The translations under genes and the position numbers were made by a program. A stretch of 64,000 nucleotides of DNA from Rhizomys pruinosus (Eukaryota > Chordata > Mammalia > Rodentia > Spalacidae). The notes under the pieces are model-generated. The model did not search any database and was not told where the DNA came from. It saw nothing but the letters and a program-made list of their open reading frames with translations. The DNA lies in assembly GCA_009823505.1 (NCBI GenBank), contig VZQC01006876.1, forward strand, positions 2,425,969 to 2,489,968, in the 5' to 3' direction. Positions 1 to 11,458 of the stretch are shown here, piece after piece; position 1 is the first letter of the stretch, and every line of letters begins with the position of its first letter.

Positions 1-114
1 ATCCGACACCCTCTTCTGACCTCCGCAGCATTGCATGGGTGCACAAACCTACATGCAGACAGTACATTCATACACACAATAAATAAAAAAATATATAAAA
101 TAAAAAAAAAAAAG
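1..114 (+). mobile_element. B2-like SINE, 3' part, cut by window edge
   Basis: This is the 3' half of a B2-type SINE. It shows the ccctcttctgacctccgc motif, gtgcacaaacctacatgcag, the terminal acattcatacacac and an A-rich tail ending near 114. The pol III head lies outside the window. Confidence 0.9.
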
Positions 115-127
115 AGCACAGTTGTTT

Positions 128-545
128 TACCTGTCTTACTGGCAAGTGCAGCTACCCTGTGGCTGCCACTGCTTTTACCATCCTTCAAAGACGTGAGACA
201 TAGCTTTTCAACCTTCTAATATGGACTGAAGACTCATGTGTCTCCAAGAATCCTCCAAACCTTCAGTGCCAGATGGGGACTGCTAAGACATCTAACTTGT
301 GGACTGAGCTACTACTGGGGTTTCAGCCTTTTCAGAGTACAGACTGCCATTGTTGGACTACCCAAGTTGTATCATGGAGACCAGTACAGGAAGATCAAGA
401 CAGGACTTGGCGCTTACTGGACCTCGTTTGGTGACCAGGGGAAGGGAAGATCCCAGTGTGGAACACAAGGGTAGAACTGATGGTGGTTTGGGCTTGCCAA
501 GGAGGAGCCTTCAAACATGACATCTTTCAGCCTAATAAAGAAAAA
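128..545 (+). repeat. Unassigned interspersed repeat with polyadenylated end
   Basis: About 420 bp of non-SINE sequence ending in an AATAAA-type signal (cctaataaag) followed by nine A residues. The body (tggactgaagactcatgtg, ccattgttggactaccc) resembles rodent dispersed repeats of LTR type, but I cannot name the family. Short ORFs at 31-219 and 238-474 have no recognisable domain. An LTR 3' part or an old retrocopy are both possible. Confidence 0.4.
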
Positions 546-589
546 AAAATCATAAACTGAAGATGCTAAAACCTATTATATATGTGGCA

Positions 590-888
590 TGCTTATGTGC
601 ACATTTTGGAATGATGCATATTGGAAGGAATAACAGCAACAACAACAACAGAAAGACTGCGTCAAAGAACTGACTGAAACAGTGAACTGTTTGAAACAGT
701 AAACTTCTGCATCGAGAATCTTGAGAGAGACTGAGAAAAAGATGAAAAACATTTTTGGCAGATGCCTGAGCTCTGATGGGGTGGGGGTGGGGGGCAGAGG
801 GGGGTCACGGGTCTAGATTTGATTTGTAATTTTGTATGAAATGGACAGAGTGTCAATAAAAAATTGGCTTTGAAAAAAAAAGAAATAT
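590..888 (+). mobile_element. 5'-truncated L1, 3' UTR fragment
   Basis: Sequence from about 603 matches the 3' UTR of the large L1 at 10194-10420. Shared landmarks are gatgcatattggaag, a CAA-repeat stretch, gaaagac, catttttggcaga, gagctctg, a G-rich tract and ggtctagatttgat. It ends with tgtcaataaaaaattggct and an A-tail at 873-881. It is therefore a 5'-truncated member of the same L1 family. Confidence 0.75.
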
Positions 889-895
889 AAATATC

Positions 896-1031
896 ACCAG
901 GCATGGTGACGAACACCTTTAATCCCAGCACTTGGGCAGCAGAGGCAGGCAGATGTCAGTGAGTCCAAGGCCAGCCTAGTCTAGAGTGAGCTCCAGGACA
1001 GCTGGGGCTACAGGGAAATCCTGTCTCAAAA
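896..1031 (+). mobile_element. B1-like SINE
   Basis: B1 order is intact: ggcatggtgacgaacacc, cctttaatcccagcac, aaggccagcctagtct, gagctccaggacagctgg and cctgtctcaaa. A (CA)n tract follows the tail directly. Confidence 0.9.
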
Positions 1032-1032
1032 A

Positions 1033-1033
1033 A

Positions 1034-1079
<46 letters not shown>
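1033..1079. repeat. (CA)n microsatellite
   Basis: About 22 uninterrupted CA units directly follow the A-tail of the preceding B1, so the tract probably grew from that tail. Confidence 0.97.
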
Positions 1080-1080
<1 letters not shown>

Positions 1081-1334
1081 GAATTAAGAGTCGAAAAAAA
1101 CATTAAGAGTACTCCTAGACTGAAAACCTTAATGAAATAAATGTGTGTCTTCCAAAACTAATATCATTTACTAAAAATAATCAGAATACCGCAAAAATTT
1201 TTGTGTGCTCAGAGAGATAATTGTAACATTTCCAAAGAAGAATAAATGTGAGAAAATTGCTGAAAATCTTTAAAACTAAAATGATGAATTGTGTGCCCTC
1301 AGTGTCAGCACTAACGATGGAAGCCACTGTAAAC
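1080..1334. other. AT-rich spacer, nothing recognised
   Basis: No ORF, SINE or simple repeat stands out in these roughly 250 bases. Confidence 0.6.
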
Positions 1335-1336
1335 TA

Positions 1337-1431
1337 GGCCAGCCTGGTCTACAGAGCGAGTTCCAGGACAGCTGGGGCTACAAGGGGACCCTGTCTCAAA
1401 AAGACTAAAAAAAAAAAAAAAAAAAAAAAAG
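1337..1431 (+). mobile_element. B1-like SINE, 5'-truncated
   Basis: It starts at ggccagcctggtctacag and runs through gttccaggacagctggggc and ccctgtctcaaaaagac to a poly(A) of about 22. The left half of the B1 is missing, as expected for incomplete reverse transcription. Confidence 0.88.
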
Positions 1432-1637
1432 AACTGGCTGTACAACCAACAGAGCCACAGAAGAGCCCTAAATCAGGTCCGAGGCAGGATAGAAACTCAT
1501 TGTAGGGTAAAGGAAGCACGCCAATTCAAAGGGAAAACATTATTTCATATATGCTGTTACCATGACTGGAAAGTGTCTGTGAAAAAGGAATTTATTACAC
1601 ACCTTCTTTCCCATATCATGTTAAAAAATAAATTCCA

Positions 1638-1761
1638 GGGACTGGAGAGATGGCGCAGTGGTTGAGAGCATTTGCAGAGGATCTGAGTTCAGTTCCCACC
1701 AACTACACAGTCATATACATACATGTAAAATAAAACAAATAAATCTAAAAATAAATAAATT
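1638..1761 (+). mobile_element. B2-like SINE, internally deleted
   Basis: The tRNA-like head (ggactggagagatggcgcag) is followed by a shortened body lacking most of the middle, then an A-rich tail. It is flanked by a direct repeat, aataaattccagg (about 1626-1638 and 1752-1764), a good TSD. Confidence 0.85.
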
Positions 1762-1763
1762 CC

Positions 1764-1858
1764 AGGACTGGGGCTGTCACTCAGTGACAGAGCACTCTAG
1801 CCTGTAATCTAGAGGCCCTAGGCTCAATCCCAAGCACCACTAAAAATAAAATAAAATA
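1764..1858 (+). mobile_element. ID-like (tRNA-derived) SINE
   Basis: Short tRNA-type element: ggactggggctgtcactcag (degenerate A box), ggctcaatcccaagcacc (B box) and an A-rich tail. It lies between further copies of the target motif aattcca, which also flanks the preceding B2. Confidence 0.8.
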
Positions 1859-1867
1859 ATTCCAAGG

Positions 1868-2006
1868 GGCCAGGCGTGGCGTCGCACACCTGTAATCCCA
1901 GCACTTGGGAGACAGAAGCAGTTCAAGGCCAACCTAGTCTACATAGTGAGTTCCAGGAAAGCTTGGGGCTATAGGGAGACCCTGTCTCAAAAAAGACCAA
2001 ATAAAT
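1868..2006 (+). mobile_element. B1-like SINE, internal deletion
   Basis: The B1 head (ggccaggcgtggcgtcgc) and tail (ccctgtctcaaaaaagacc) are present. About 20 bases of the middle (between agacagaagcag and ttcaaggcc) are missing. Confidence 0.9.
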
Positions 2007-2236
2007 TGGACTGGAGAGATGGCCTAGCAGTTTAGAGCACTGACTGCTCTTGCAGAGGACCTTGGTTCAATCCCCAGCACCCACATGGCGGCTGAGAATT
2101 GTCTTTAACTCCAGTTCCAGGGGAATCTGACACCCTCTTCTGACCTCCAAATTGCACTACCTGGGTGCACAAACCTACATGGAGACAGTACATTCATACA
2201 CATAAAAAATAAATAAAACTTAAAAAAAAATTTAAA
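2007..2236 (+). mobile_element. B2-like SINE
   Basis: Nearly complete B2: gagatggcctagcag, box B ggttcaatcc, cagcacccacatggcgg, ctccagttccaggggaatc, and a tail of TAAA units. It is flanked by aaagaccaaataaa on both sides (about 1993-2006 and 2236-2249), so it inserted into the tail of the preceding B1. Confidence 0.93.
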
Positions 2237-2311
2237 GACCAAATAAATAAATAAATAATTCCAAGAAAGACTAATAAGAGTTTTAATACAAAAAAATAAT
2301 TAAAAATTAGA

Positions 2312-2480
2312 GAGGCCAGGCATGGTGTTGCACGCCTTTAATCCTAGCACTTGGGAGGCAGAGGCAGGCAGATCTCTGTGAGTTCAAGGCCAGCTTGGTC
2401 TACAGAGTGAGTTCCGGGACAGCCAGAGCTACAGGGAGACCCTGTCTCAAAAAAGACCAAAAAAACCCCCCAAAAAAAAA
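2312..2480 (+). mobile_element. B1-like SINE
   Basis: Full B1: aggccaggcatggtg, tttaatcctagcacttggg, aggccagcttggtctac and ccctgtctcaaaaaagacc, with an A/C-rich tail. Confidence 0.93.
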
Positions 2481-2559
2481 GATTAGAGAAATTTGAAGGG
2501 AGGGAAAAATATTTCTCCTGTAACAGAGAAAGTTTTTTTTAGTATAATCATTCTTTTCT

Positions 2560-2813
2560 TGTTAATTTTTTTTATTATGTTATTTTTTGTATGTGTAATG
2601 AACCTGTATTGTCTGCATGCAGGTCTGTGCACCCGTGTCATGCAATGCCGCGAGGTCAGAAGAGGGTCCAGATTCCCCTGGAACTGGAGTTCATCCTGGA
2701 CATTGGAGTACAGATGTTTCCTTAAAACTGCCATGTGGGTCCTGGGGACAGAGCCCCGGGTCCTCTGCACAGAGCGTCGGTGCTCTTATACGCTAGGCTA
2801 TCTCTCCGCCCCA
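2560..2813 (-). mobile_element. B2-like SINE, duplicated-17-mer subfamily
   Basis: Reverse complement of B2, with the head at the right (ctatctctccgcccc) and the T-rich tail at the left. It carries a diverged form of the 17-bp duplication found in one subfamily (ggaactggagttcatcctgg followed by a second copy). Confidence 0.9.
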
Positions 2814-2936
2814 CTTCAAAGGTTTTTAATAGGACCCTTAGGGGCCAAGAATGAAACATTGAGTTTTAACTACAAGAAATTTTGCCATGGTGACCATGGA
2901 ACAAAACATTTTCCACAAATCAAAAGATAAACAATC

Positions 2937-3072
2937 ACGGGACATGGTGGCCCACACCTTTGATCCCAGACTATGGGAGGCGCAACGATCTCTGTGTACA
3001 TGAGGCAGCCTGGTCTACATAGTGAGTTCTAGGCAGCTGGATAGAGGGCAGACCCTGTCTGCAAAAAAGACA
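2937..3072 (+). mobile_element. Diverged B1-like SINE
   Basis: The order gggacatggtggcccacacc, tttgatcccag, cagcctggtctacatagtg and gaccctgtctgc is that of B1, with many substitutions and small deletions. Confidence 0.8.
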
Positions 3073-3100
3073 GCCCCCCAAAGACTAAAATAGACTAGAT

Positions 3101-3112
3101 GAAAATATTCGA
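3101..3112 (+). repeat. Left target-site duplication of the L1
   Basis: The 12-mer gaaaatattcga recurs exactly at 10518-10529, directly after the A-tail of the insertion. A perfect 12-bp match bounding about 7.4 kb of L1 sequence is strong evidence of one target-primed insertion. Confidence 0.85.
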
Positions 3113-3900
3113 GGAGATCTCCTGAGACCAGCTGAAGCACAGGAAGGTAGGTAGGAACTGGGTGCTTCAGCAAGGCTGATTGTTGATTGATTTAATCTAG
3201 TTAATCTGTTAGTCCAGTTGTCTTTGATTGGTTTGCTTTTGTGGCTGTGGGTGCTGAGTTATCCTCCCAGCCAGTTTAAAGGTAGGCTTGTGTGAGGCTT
3301 GAGGTCTGAGATCTTCCGAGACCAGCTAGTGCAGGTACCAGCGCATGGGCTAAAGAGCAAACCGACACACCACCCCCACCACCACCGGAGGGGAGGAGGA
3401 AAGCACGCCCGCCAACTGGAATATAAAGGCAAATCTGAAAGGAAGGAAGCAAGGAGCAAAAAGCCTTCAAGGCAAAACAGTGAAGAGGCATTTAGGGAAC
3501 TCGCATTGGAATACAGAGGAACAAGGAGAAACACCCATATGCCAATGAGCAAAGGAGAGAGGCCAGTAAGCGGGGGAACAAAGGAGAAAGAGACACAAGA
3601 AAATAGGAAGAAGACACATGGGCATCAAAAAAAAGGAAATAGAGGGCAGGATGGGCAAAATCCCGCAGAGACACAGGGAGTACATGAGCCTTCTCCACAT
3701 GAAGGTCGTAGTGCTAGTTCTCAGCTGGCTGGGAGGGCCAAAGGCAGTCGTTACGCAAATTAACGAGTCCTACTTGTAAATGATTACTTGTTCAGTCGGG
3801 ACATATTGGTGTGTCTCTACTCTTGAGTGCTGGCCCTCTGGGAGGAGGGTCGCGCCAGAACATAGTATCATAGAACAAAAAACAATATGAATAACGAGAA
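3113..3900 (+). promoter_or_regulatory. L1 5' UTR / internal promoter region (inferred)
   Basis: Inferred by position between the TSD and the ORF1 zone. Two related starts, gatctcctgagaccagctga near 3117 and gatcttccgagaccagctag near 3310, lie about 193 bp apart, suggesting monomer-like 5' repeats as in other murine-type L1s. An open frame of 154 codons (3299-3763, basic, His-rich start) has no recognised domain and is probably fortuitous. Confidence 0.5.
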
Positions 3901-5650
3901 AGAGGGGGGTGTGATGGGGGTGGATATTTAGACGACGAACTAGAAGACTTTTAACTGATAAGAGCATAGACTCAAAAGAACTCAGAAAGAAGGAGCAATG
4001 AAGGAACTAAGCGCGAAGATAGGACGCTAGGGGAGAAGAGTAGGATGAGAGATACAAACTGGACCCGCGGGCAAGAGGGGAGTTCAAGGAACAGGAGCTT
4101 CATACAATGAGTCCCTTGGCTGAAAAAGATAGTAACACCGACCACGAAGCCAAAGCATAGCTAACACGATGTGTTGTACAGATAGAGCTTCGAAAAGCTA
4201 TTTGCTATAGTCCAAGACACGATAGCAAATCAGAAGAGGAGGGAAAAATGTAATACAGGGGGAATCAATGAAAAGAGCCTCGTCATCCCAGTGCGAGGAT
4301 GGGAAAGGGGAAGTGGGATAGGACGTAGCAGCGCTGAGCACATGCGCACATGTAGAGATATAGCACTACAAAGTACAGGACTCTAGGATCCTGGATAAGA
4401 GCGATACAGAACCGTACACTGAGCCTACAACAACTCAATATCAATAGACATCTATGAATACAACAAATGCTGCGGAGGCAATAACTCTAGCATCCATCAC
4501 ATCGAATAAAAGCAAATGATAACAGACCAATGAGAACAGGATGGAGCACAGGACTATTAAAGAAGATTACACGAGGACCTCATAATCAGAGGAGATCACG
4601 AAGAGGAATCTGAAAATGACATCCCAAGAGATAGGGCCTTGTAAGCATCAGTCCTTGCAACAGGTAATAACCTACCATGAAAATTCCCCAAGCATAAAAA
4701 AAAGGCAACCACCCAATAACATAAGAATGAAAGCGACATAGACAGTCCAGAAGCAGACAAGTCGAAAAGCAATTCGTCCACACCGAGAACATCATAGGAA
4801 TATAAGAATGCGATAAGCCAGACGCTCAGGAACACAGAGACTAAAATTCACTGTAACAGGGGGGGGATGTGCTTATAAGCGCACATAGAGAGAGAAAACT
4901 CAAGTTGAGCCGACACCGCGGGATACTATCATCAGAATACAAGCAGAGCCTACTGACTACTCTCAATTCACAATATACGTACTAGTAAACACGCAAGGAA
5001 CTGAGACCTCAGACCAGAGATGCATGCTAGTGAAACTCTGCCGCCCAAGTACTGGTAATCAAAGGTGTGGGCCTCCATGTCCAGCTGTGATATATGTTTA
5101 TGGCCTTAACTTGCTGTGTGGAAAAGGCCGATGGTTGTGTCTTCACATGGATCAAATCGCCACAATGTAATTGTCGATATATAGTTAAGGAGACGTAGAC
5201 AAACGCTTCCAGATACTAAACAATCTTTGGCACACGAAATAAGAGGTGACCATTAAAAAACCGTCTGCCTACGTAGGCGGGACTAGGAGACTTTGAAGCA
5301 ATTACAAAGCACTAGAAGCAAAAGATTGTGAGCCACACGACGCGACTTGCACCAGTGATACAAAACGCGGGCTCGAAATAGCAAATAAATAAAAGCATGC
5401 ACCGCACGGAAGTAGGAAACAAAGCCGCTTATAAAGAACCGGAGGGAAGAAAAGGCCAGGAAAACTCCGTTCAAGGGAAGAGGAGAACAAGGAGAANGCA
5501 TGGACAAAAGACAAGATTAAAGAGTACTGTTCCGGAGAAAACACAATCCGTCAGAGAGATCTGGAATCATTCAAAGTGTAAGCGGAGAATAAAGGAGACA
5601 AGGACCATCACCCCAGGGTCACCTTAAATAGTAATAAATAAAATCCATAG
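3900..5650 (+). pseudogene. L1 ORF1 zone, unreadable
   Basis: By position this should encode the ORF1 RNA-binding protein, but no frame is open for more than about 80 codons. The sequence looks like A-rich L1 coding DNA with dense random substitutions and indels, and contains one N at 5497. I can point to no individual motif. Either it is severely decayed or it is low-quality gap-fill. Confidence 0.4.
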
Positions 5651-5699
5651 CAGAAGTTAGTAAACGAAAAACCCAAACCACAGAAAATGTGAAAGTTCA

Positions 5700-7273
5700 A
5701 AGAGTAAGGCAAACAGGAACGAACCATTGCATCATAACCGTGTAAATATTAATAAGTAACGAAATTCCCCGCAACAATCAAACACAGACTAGTATATTGA
5801 AGTTAGAATAGAACATGGAGGTCCATCATATGCTTTATAGGGAAGGACAAGAAGAGCCACTGTCGTACCGAGGGGGGTATCAGCAGGCACGCGAGCCGAA
5901 AGGAGAGATTAGAGTTAAAGATGTGAAAAAATACTGTAAGCAAATTTACCAAGCAAGAAAAGGCACTGTTTGCGTGATATTTAATTAGTCAGACAAAATA
6001 GAGCTGCAAAGTACAATGGAAATCAGAAGAACCAAAAAGGCCATTAACATTTTTATCAAAGAGACGAATTCATGCGAGAGATTTCGACATGTATTAATGC
6101 GATAAGTGGGCCCCAAACTCTGGTGCACCAAAGTTTATAAGCACAATTCTCAAGGCACAGTTTAACCTCAGCACACTCATAGTTGGGTACTTCAATACCC
6201 CTCTGAGCACTTTGGACAGGTCGACAGGAAAAAGAATAAACAGAGAGAGAACATGAACTAGGAACGTATGAGTTGACACAAAAGTGGACCAAAATCGTGG
6301 AGACCTCTACTGTGATATTCCAGTGCCACCCTAATACGCGAGAAAAGAGAAGTATGACTTTCTCGGTCAGGACAGCCGAACCAACGGAACATTACTACCA
6401 AAATCGACCACATACTGGGACAACAGAAAAGAGAGACCTAAGCAACAAATACAAAAGATGGAAATAAGTTTCATGCATTCTAGCAGACCAAGGTGCAAAT
6501 CAAGCTCAACATCAACACCGGGTTAAGCCCTACTGCCTACAAAACACATGGAGACTAAACAACTACACCTGAAGAGGAATTGTCAGAAAGAGAGAAAAAG
6601 AAATAAAAAGCATTCCTGGAACTAATGACAAGAAAATACAACACAACAAAACATATGGGATACTTAATAAAAGCAGTCCTAAAGGGAAGTTTATAAGCCC
6701 TGGGTGCATACATGAGAAAAACAGAAAGAACACAAGTGAATGTCTAACACTGCAACTAAAAAAGCACTTGAGAGACAACAACAGATGAACCCGAAATGCA
6801 ACAGACAGGAAGAAATAACAAAAAGCAGAGTAGAAATCAATGAAATAGAAACAAAGTAAAACAATACAAAAAAATCAAAAAAAAAATGGAAAAAAAAAAA
6901 ATCCAAAGTTGGTTCTTTGAAGAAGAAAAAAGATAGACAGACATTACCCCAGTTGACCAAAAGAAGAAGGAACAACTCAAAATAAACACAATCCATGAAG
7001 GTGGTAGGGGGAGGTGGAGGAAGTGGGAAATATCACAACAGACCAAGAAAAAATCCAGACAATCAAACAAGAATACTTCAAGAACCTATGACTCTATACT
7101 CTTCCAAGTTTGAAAATCTGGAAAAAATGGATGAATATCCTGAAATCCGGGAATCACCAAAGCTCAACCAAGAAGAATCGACAGCCTAACAGACACATAA
7201 TATACTAAGAAATTGAAGATGTAATACGAAGCCTCCCAACCAAAAAAGCCGCCCAGACTGTTTCATCATGGCA
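5700..7273 (+). pseudogene. L1 ORF2 remnant, endonuclease to start of RT
   Basis: Around 6180-6245 the sequence reads VGYFNTPLSTLDRS in one frame, matching the L1 endonuclease signature VGDFNTPLS but with the catalytic-site Asp replaced by Tyr. From 6900 to 7200 it matches the ORF2 linker (ggttctttgaagaagaaa, then gaaaatctggaaaaaatgga). Frames are broken repeatedly. The Fth1 pseudogene interrupts the element at 7280. Confidence 0.7.
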
Positions 7274-7279
7274 AATTCT
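7274..7279 (+). repeat. Left TSD of Fth1 retropseudogene
   Basis: aattct here and at 7682-7687 flanks the pseudogene. Joining the two flanks restores continuous L1 ORF2-like sequence (ggcaaattct to aaaaaacatttc). Confidence 0.7.
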
Positions 7280-7685
<406 letters not shown>

Positions 7686-7687
7686 CT

Positions 7688-10140
7688 AAAAAACATTTCA
7701 AAAGACCTACAACCATTAATGTACTTGAAACTGGTTTAGGGGAATATAATCAGAGGAAATTCTCCCAAGTTCCTTCTAATAGAGCCAGCATCACGCTATT
7801 ACCAAAGGCCAGGCAAAGTACAACAAAAAGGAGAATTAATAAAGACCCATCTCCCTAATGAACACAAATGCCAAAATGCTAACAGGATACGGGCAAATCG
7901 CATACAGACCCCACTTAAAAGATCATCCATTATGACCAAGTTTGATTCATACAAGAGATGCAAGGGATGGTGCAACATACAAAAATCAATAAACAGCATC
8001 AACACATAAATGCATGAAAGACAAAACACACCAACAAGTCATCTCAATCGATGCTGGAAAAGGCCTATGACATCCGCATCCCTTCATGGCTTAAAGTCCT
8101 AAGAGGGACTTGGTGTTGGAGGAGATCACTTCCGTCCAGTAATCAGGCCAATATACAGGAAACCTACAGCCAAATCTCATCCTAAATGGGGAAAACGACA
8201 GAACATTCCCTTTAAAGGTAAAAGGTATGAACTCGGAGCCTGCCCCCGGTCCACCACACTCCTTCTTTCATAGATGGCTGAAAACACTTGCTAGACATAA
8301 GGCAAGAAAAAAATTAAAGAGGAGTACTAATATGGAAAAGAAGGTAGATTCAAACTATCCCTATTTGCTATGATATGTTGTTTACTTAAGGGATGCTAAA
8401 ACTCCACTAGAAAACACCTAGAAACGATTAGACAGCGTTCAGCAGAGGGACAGGATACAAAATCAACCTAAAAAAAAAAAAAAAACAGGACCTTTTCTTT
8501 AAAAGTGGACCTTTCTTTACGACAAGACAAGCAACTGGAGAATTAAAAGAGAACTTCCCACTCACAACAGCCCTCAAAACAATAAAAACCTAGGAACAAA
8601 CCTAACCAAAGATACCAAAGATCTCTCAAGAAAAAATTTAACCTTTAAAAGAAAGAATTGAAGAAGACATCAGAAGATGGAAAAACCTCCCATGCTCATG
8701 GATAAAAATTTGGGGGGGGTGGATTAAGCTTGTAAATGTCCCATTCTAACTGAAACCTCTTGTCTAGATTTTAACGCAAGTCAATCAACAATCCCCAAAG
8801 AGATGTTCTTCACAGTTGCGGGGAAAAAATGTCCTTAATCATTTGGAAAAACAAAGGACTCCGAATAGCCAGAGCAACCCGGAGCGAAAAGAGCTACACA
8901 GGGTGATATCTATACCAGACTTCAACTATAATACAAGTCTATCGTCATAAAACAGCCTGGTACTGGCCAAAAAAACAGACACGTCATTGACCAATAGAAA
9001 CAAAACTGAAAATCCAAACCTGAGCCACATACAATTTCATCATCTCAATATTTGACAAGGAGCCCAGGAATACACAATGGAGAAAAGACAGCAAGTGGTC
9101 AGCAAGGTGGTGTTGGCAAAACTGGGATCACCACTTGTAGAAGAATGAAATTAAACCCCACCCTCGCCCTGTGTACAAAAGTCAACTCCAGATGGATCAA
9201 AAGACCTCAAGAGAACCCAAATGCTGAAGGCGATAGAAGAAAAAGTGGTCAACAGACTACACTACATAGCAAAGGAAAAGACTTCCTAAAGAGACAGCAG
9301 CTGCACAAGAAATTAAGGTGACAATTGACAAATGGGGACCTATTAACTCAAAAGCTTCTGTACATCAAAAGAACAATCAGGAAAATGAAGAAAACCCACA
9401 GAGTGGAGGAAAACCTTCACCACAGAAACATAGACAAAGCATTGATTCCATAATATATAAAACTACTCAAAAAACAAAGAAGAAAGAAAACAAATGACCC
9501 ACTCAATCGATGGAGACAGAGGTGGAACAGAGATTTTCACAAGTGAGGAATTAAGAGAAGGCTGTAGAAACACCCTCAAGAAGTGTTCAACATCACTAAT
9601 CATCAAGGAAATGCAAATCAAAACCACCCTAAATTCATCTTACTCCAATAAGAACTGGCTAAGATCAAGAAAACAAATGTCAAGGTTGCTGAGAGGTTGT
9701 GGGGAAAGAAGGACACTCAGGCCAATGCTGCTGGTGGAATGTAAACTCGTGCAGCCATTTATGGAAAAGCACGTATGGAGAAACCCTTGGGAAGACGTGG
9801 AATAACTGCACCCCCACCCGCCATATCACTCTGGGCATTACCCTAAGACGCTACACCACCACAGCCAGATACATGCACGGCCAGTTATTGCAGCTTCTTC
9901 CAATAGCACAGGAGATGGAACCAACCCAAATGCCCCTTAACTGATCAGTTGTAAGGAAAATGTGGTACATCCTACACAATGGAGTTCTATGCAGCACGTA
10001 AAGAAAGATGGACATCATAAAGAGTTAAAAAAGCAGAAATGGCTGGAGCTAGAGGAACATCATCCTGAGTGAGGTAAACAACAGCCCCAGAAAAAAAAAA
10101 ACGAGAAGAATGTATCCCTCATCTGTGGATGCTAGCTGCC
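7688..10140 (+). pseudogene. L1 ORF2 remnant, reverse transcriptase and C-terminus
   Basis: Recognisable RT landmarks: gaccaagtttgattcataca (7936), atctcaatcgatgctggaaa (8042), and the FADD catalytic block at 8361-8377 (ctatttgctatgatatg), where four bases of the two-Asp motif are missing. The C-terminal part includes caacatcactaatcatcaag (9588), atgcaaatcaaaacc (9611) and aatgtggtacatcctacac (9958). Numerous indels break the frame, so no active RT can be made. Confidence 0.85.
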
Positions 10141-10440
10141 AATTACACTAGTTTACGTATTTCTGTGCAGGGCTCCTAGAGCTTTTGTCCAAAGCATTCG
10201 GGAGTGATGCATATTGGAAGACACAACAACAACAACACACAGAAAGACGTGTGCATCAAGTATACGACTGAAACATTGAACTTCTGCCAAAACAGTCAAC
10301 TTCCACAGGGAGAATAGCTGATAAAGACTGAAAAGAGATGGAAAGCATTTTTGGCAGAATGTGGAGCTCTGGGTGGGGGTGTGGGTATGGGGGGACACGA
10401 GGTCTAGATTTGATAAAAAATATATATAAATAAATTTAAA
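10141..10440 (+). mobile_element. L1 3' UTR
   Basis: Follows the ORF2 end. It shares gatgcatattggaag, the CAA-repeat stretch, catttttggcag, the G-rich tract and tctagatttgat with the fragment at 590-888. The G-rich polypurine tract is a usual feature of L1 3' UTRs. Confidence 0.75.
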
Positions 10441-10517
10441 AAAATAAAAGGCTCATAAAAAAATAAATAAATTGCTGGGTGTGGTGGAACACACCTTTAA
10501 TCCCAGGAAAAAAAAAA
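10441..10517 (+). mobile_element. L1 3' tail with B1-head fragment
   Basis: After the A-rich L1 end come about 36 bases of B1 head (gctgggtgtggtggaacaca, then cctttaatcccagg) and a second A-tail, still inside the TSD. It looks like a short 3' transduction or template jump copied with the L1. Confidence 0.65.
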
Positions 10518-10529
10518 GAAAATATTCGA
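10518..10529 (+). repeat. Right target-site duplication of the L1
   Basis: Exact repeat of gaaaatattcga from 3101-3112. Confidence 0.85.
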
Positions 10530-10602
10530 AACTTTCCAGAAGCCTGGGAATCCTTATCCCTCATAGTTCAACCCTATAAAACAATCATTAAAAGAGAAAC
10601 AA

Positions 10603-10745
10603 CTTGCCAGGCATGGTGGCACACACCTTTGATCCCAGCACTAAGAGGGTAGAGGCAAGATCTCTGTGGGTTCAAGGCCAGCCCGGTCTACATATTAAGT
10701 TCTAGGCCAGCTAAGGCTACAAGGAGACCCTGTCTGAAAAGACTG
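10603..10745 (+). mobile_element. B1-like SINE
   Basis: B1 order is clear: gccaggcatggtggcacaca, tttgatcccagcac, ggccagcccggtctac and ccctgtctgaaaagac. It runs directly into a (GA)n tract. Confidence 0.9.
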
Positions 10746-10747
10746 AA

Positions 10748-10748
<1 letters not shown>

Positions 10749-10819
<71 letters not shown>

Positions 10820-10820
10820 T
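10749..10820. repeat. (GA)n microsatellite
   Basis: More than 30 GA units with one AAA interruption, at the B1 tail. Confidence 0.97.
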
Positions 10821-11073
10821 CTCAAAAGAACTATGGGAAATGATGCATAGAGGGCAAGTCTCAGGAGAGGACACCAGATAGCACCAGGGTGGCTGTCTAT
10901 GCTGGTGGTGGTGGGAACCACTCTAAGCTTTAGAAAGTAAGTTTCAGCACATACAGCAATGTGACCTCAAATATTCATCATGTAGAAAATCGAGCTTTGT
11001 TGTGTATCTGCACCAAACTTTGCTCGCAGGACGGTAAAAATCTGGAAACAAGTTGAAAGCGTCAAATCTGCCT

Positions 11074-11150
11074 GATGATGTAGTTCAGTGGTCCAGTACC
11101 TGCCTACCACATGCAGAGCCCTAGGTTCAATCTGTACATAAGAAAATATT
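11074..11150 (+). mobile_element. ID-like tRNA SINE
   Basis: Contains tgatgtagttcagtggtcca, catgcagagccctaggttca and an A-rich end, the layout of an ID element with a degenerate A box. Confidence 0.65.
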
Positions 11151-11447
11151 TTTAAGTCTGTCAAATAAGAACTGGCTAATAAATTAAATTTCCATATACA
11201 TTCTTATGCAGCCGGTTACCTCTCTATAGTGCTCTAGGAAGATATATATGAGATATCCTAAAGTAAAAATCAATTTGCAAATTAATATGCATCCATCTAA
11301 TCCAATTCCCCCTGAGGGAAATCCTGAAATTGTGGATAGTACTAAGCTTATTTATAAACTCTGCATATACTCTTTTTCCTTATTCATACATGCCTCTTCT
11401 AAAGTTTAATCTATAGTTTAGGTATAATAAAAGATAAAGAATAAAAA
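11150..11447. other. AT-rich unique sequence
   Basis: About 300 bases with no SINE, ORF or repeat that I can name. Confidence 0.6.
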
Positions 11448-11458
11448 TTTGTAGCAAT

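Noticed and set aside
3299..3763. 154-codon basic ORF
   Set aside because: Lies in the inferred L1 5' UTR, has no recognisable domain, and the L1 here is full of errors.
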